64,000 nucleotides of DNA from Larimichthys crocea. Taxonomy: Eukaryota > Chordata > Actinopteri > Sciaenidae. This document shows, one piece after another, positions 62,961 to 64,000 of this stretch. Location of the stretch: positions 6,642,316 through 6,706,315 of the forward strand of contig NC_040032.1 in NCBI RefSeq assembly GCF_000972845.2, read 5' to 3'. A program made the translations under genes and the position numbers. The notes below the pieces were generated by a model. That model did not search any database and was not told where the DNA came from. It saw only the letters and a list, made by a program, of their open reading frames with translations. Positions within the stretch are counted from its first letter, which is position 1. Every line of letters starts with the position of its first letter.

Positions 62961-64000
62961 TTCAAGAAAAAAAGTCACGTGACGTCCATGTTTCATTTTA
63001 GGTAAGTCCTTCTCAGTGGTTGAATGTAAATGTAAAAGTATTTTTACTCAAGTATTATATTGAAGTAGCAGCACTAATATTCATTTTAAAACACCATACA
63101 GTATAATAGTGTAACACTGTCAGGGGGCATTTTCCACACTCTGTACCCTTACTTAAATACTGTATACATTTTGCTTATTAATAATTATTTATTTATGATA
63201 AGGTTTTGAATGCTAGAGTTTTATTTGTAGTAGATTGTTTTTACATTACTTCTTATGGTCCTGCTTTCCATTCAAAGTGTGTTTACCTGAATTCTGCAAC
63301 AAGTGCTTGTCCTTGTTAACAGCATGCTGTAGATATTCAGGATCATCTTAATAGGTACATGAATCATAGTTAAATGTATTTCCATAAGCTCCTACAATTT
63401 GTTCTATTAAAAAGAACATAAACATGTAATAAATAATTATGATTATGGAAAAACTGTCAGTAAATATGTAATAAGGAAAATTAATCTTAAAGGTCCAGTT
63501 TCAGATTGCAACCAAATGAATCTCTCATGCCTTACTCTCTTCTTCTAAGCATGTAGGAAAAACTCTGGCTGCAAAATTCACATAAAAAGCAAAGCGTTGG
63601 GTTTGTCTGTTCTGGGCTACTGTAGAAAAAATGGTGGTCCAACATGGCAGAGTCCATGGAAAAGGACCCGCTCTCACTGTGGCTAGTGTAACAAAAACAG
63701 AACAGTTCATATTTTTACTAATGAAAACGTACTAATGAACATTGTATTCCACTCTAAAAACTACACTCCTACTGTATATCTTACACACTGGACATTTAAT
63801 GGAACTAAACTTAAAAAATGTAATATATAGCAAATATAGTCATATTAACAACAATAATAATAGGAATAAGGAGTATAATCTTAATAAATCATAGTACATG
63901 CAGACAGAAAAATTTAATAATTCAAATTTAATTCAAAATCATGACATGACGCCCATAAAACTGTCCAGTGATGAATCAAACGCGAGATTCAAGAGTCGAG
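62961..64000. other. Downstream intergenic, AT-rich
   Basis: No gene was recognised. Contains a MITE at 63487-63799. Confidence 0.5.
63487..63799. mobile_element. MITE (family copy 4, nearly full length)
   Basis: Starts TTAAAGGTCCAG and ends TACACACTGGACATTTAA. The interior has GTCTGTTCTGGGCTACTGTA, CAACATGGCAGAGTCCATGG and AAAGGACCCGCTCTCACTGT, typical of this teleost element. A few bases are missing from the left TIR. Confidence 0.65.

Noticed and set aside
1..64000. Prokaryotic-type systems (CRISPR, phage, operons, toxin-antitoxin)
   Set aside because: The window is vertebrate intron-exon DNA; regular repeats present are microsatellites and transposon ends.

Overview
This is a piece of a ray-finned fish (teleost, probably percomorph) nuclear chromosome. 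The coding sequence is split into short exons with GT-AG introns and vertebrate protein families. Spacers are AT-rich, full of CA/GA microsatellites, and carry fish-type SINE, L2-like LINE, Penelope-like and TIR/MITE remnants. A 10-base N run at 27262-27271 shows that it is an assembled scaffold.

Two multi-exon genes lie head-to-tail on the + strand. Bases 89-2674 hold the last five coding exons of a cationic amino-acid transporter best matched to SLC7A1 (CAT-1); the rest lies upstream of the window. From about 7150 (candidate leader exon) or 18110 (first coding exon) to 59574 runs MTUS2, a microtubule plus-end-associated coiled-coil protein. I reconstruct 15 coding exons whose phases all agree and whose lengths sum to 4,320 nt (1,439 residues plus stop), against about 1,370 residues for the human protein. 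SLC7A1 next to MTUS2 is the arrangement of human 13q12.3, which supports these paralogues over SLC7A2/MTUS1.

Two intronless genes are nested in mtus2 introns. A HIPK-like protein kinase lies on the - strand (34646-35815), and a 273-residue coiled-coil protein of unknown function lies on the + strand (49240-50061). The rest of the introns is repeats, microsatellites and unassigned sequence.

The oddest stretch is 25042-29325. A sequence around mtus2 coding exon 3 occurs twice, once in the correct orientation (right arm) and once inverted and damaged (left arm). The 10-N gap lies between them, and the contig after the gap restarts with sequence already read at 25042. This is most likely an unresolved contig overlap or alternate haplotype, less likely a true inverted duplication. 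A third partial copy at 30903-31411 sits inside an L2-like fragment, flanked by a duplication of about 34 bp. I found no CRISPR, operon, phage or other prokaryotic system, and nothing I would call a new molecular system. The interest lies in nested genes, transposon structure and assembly structure.
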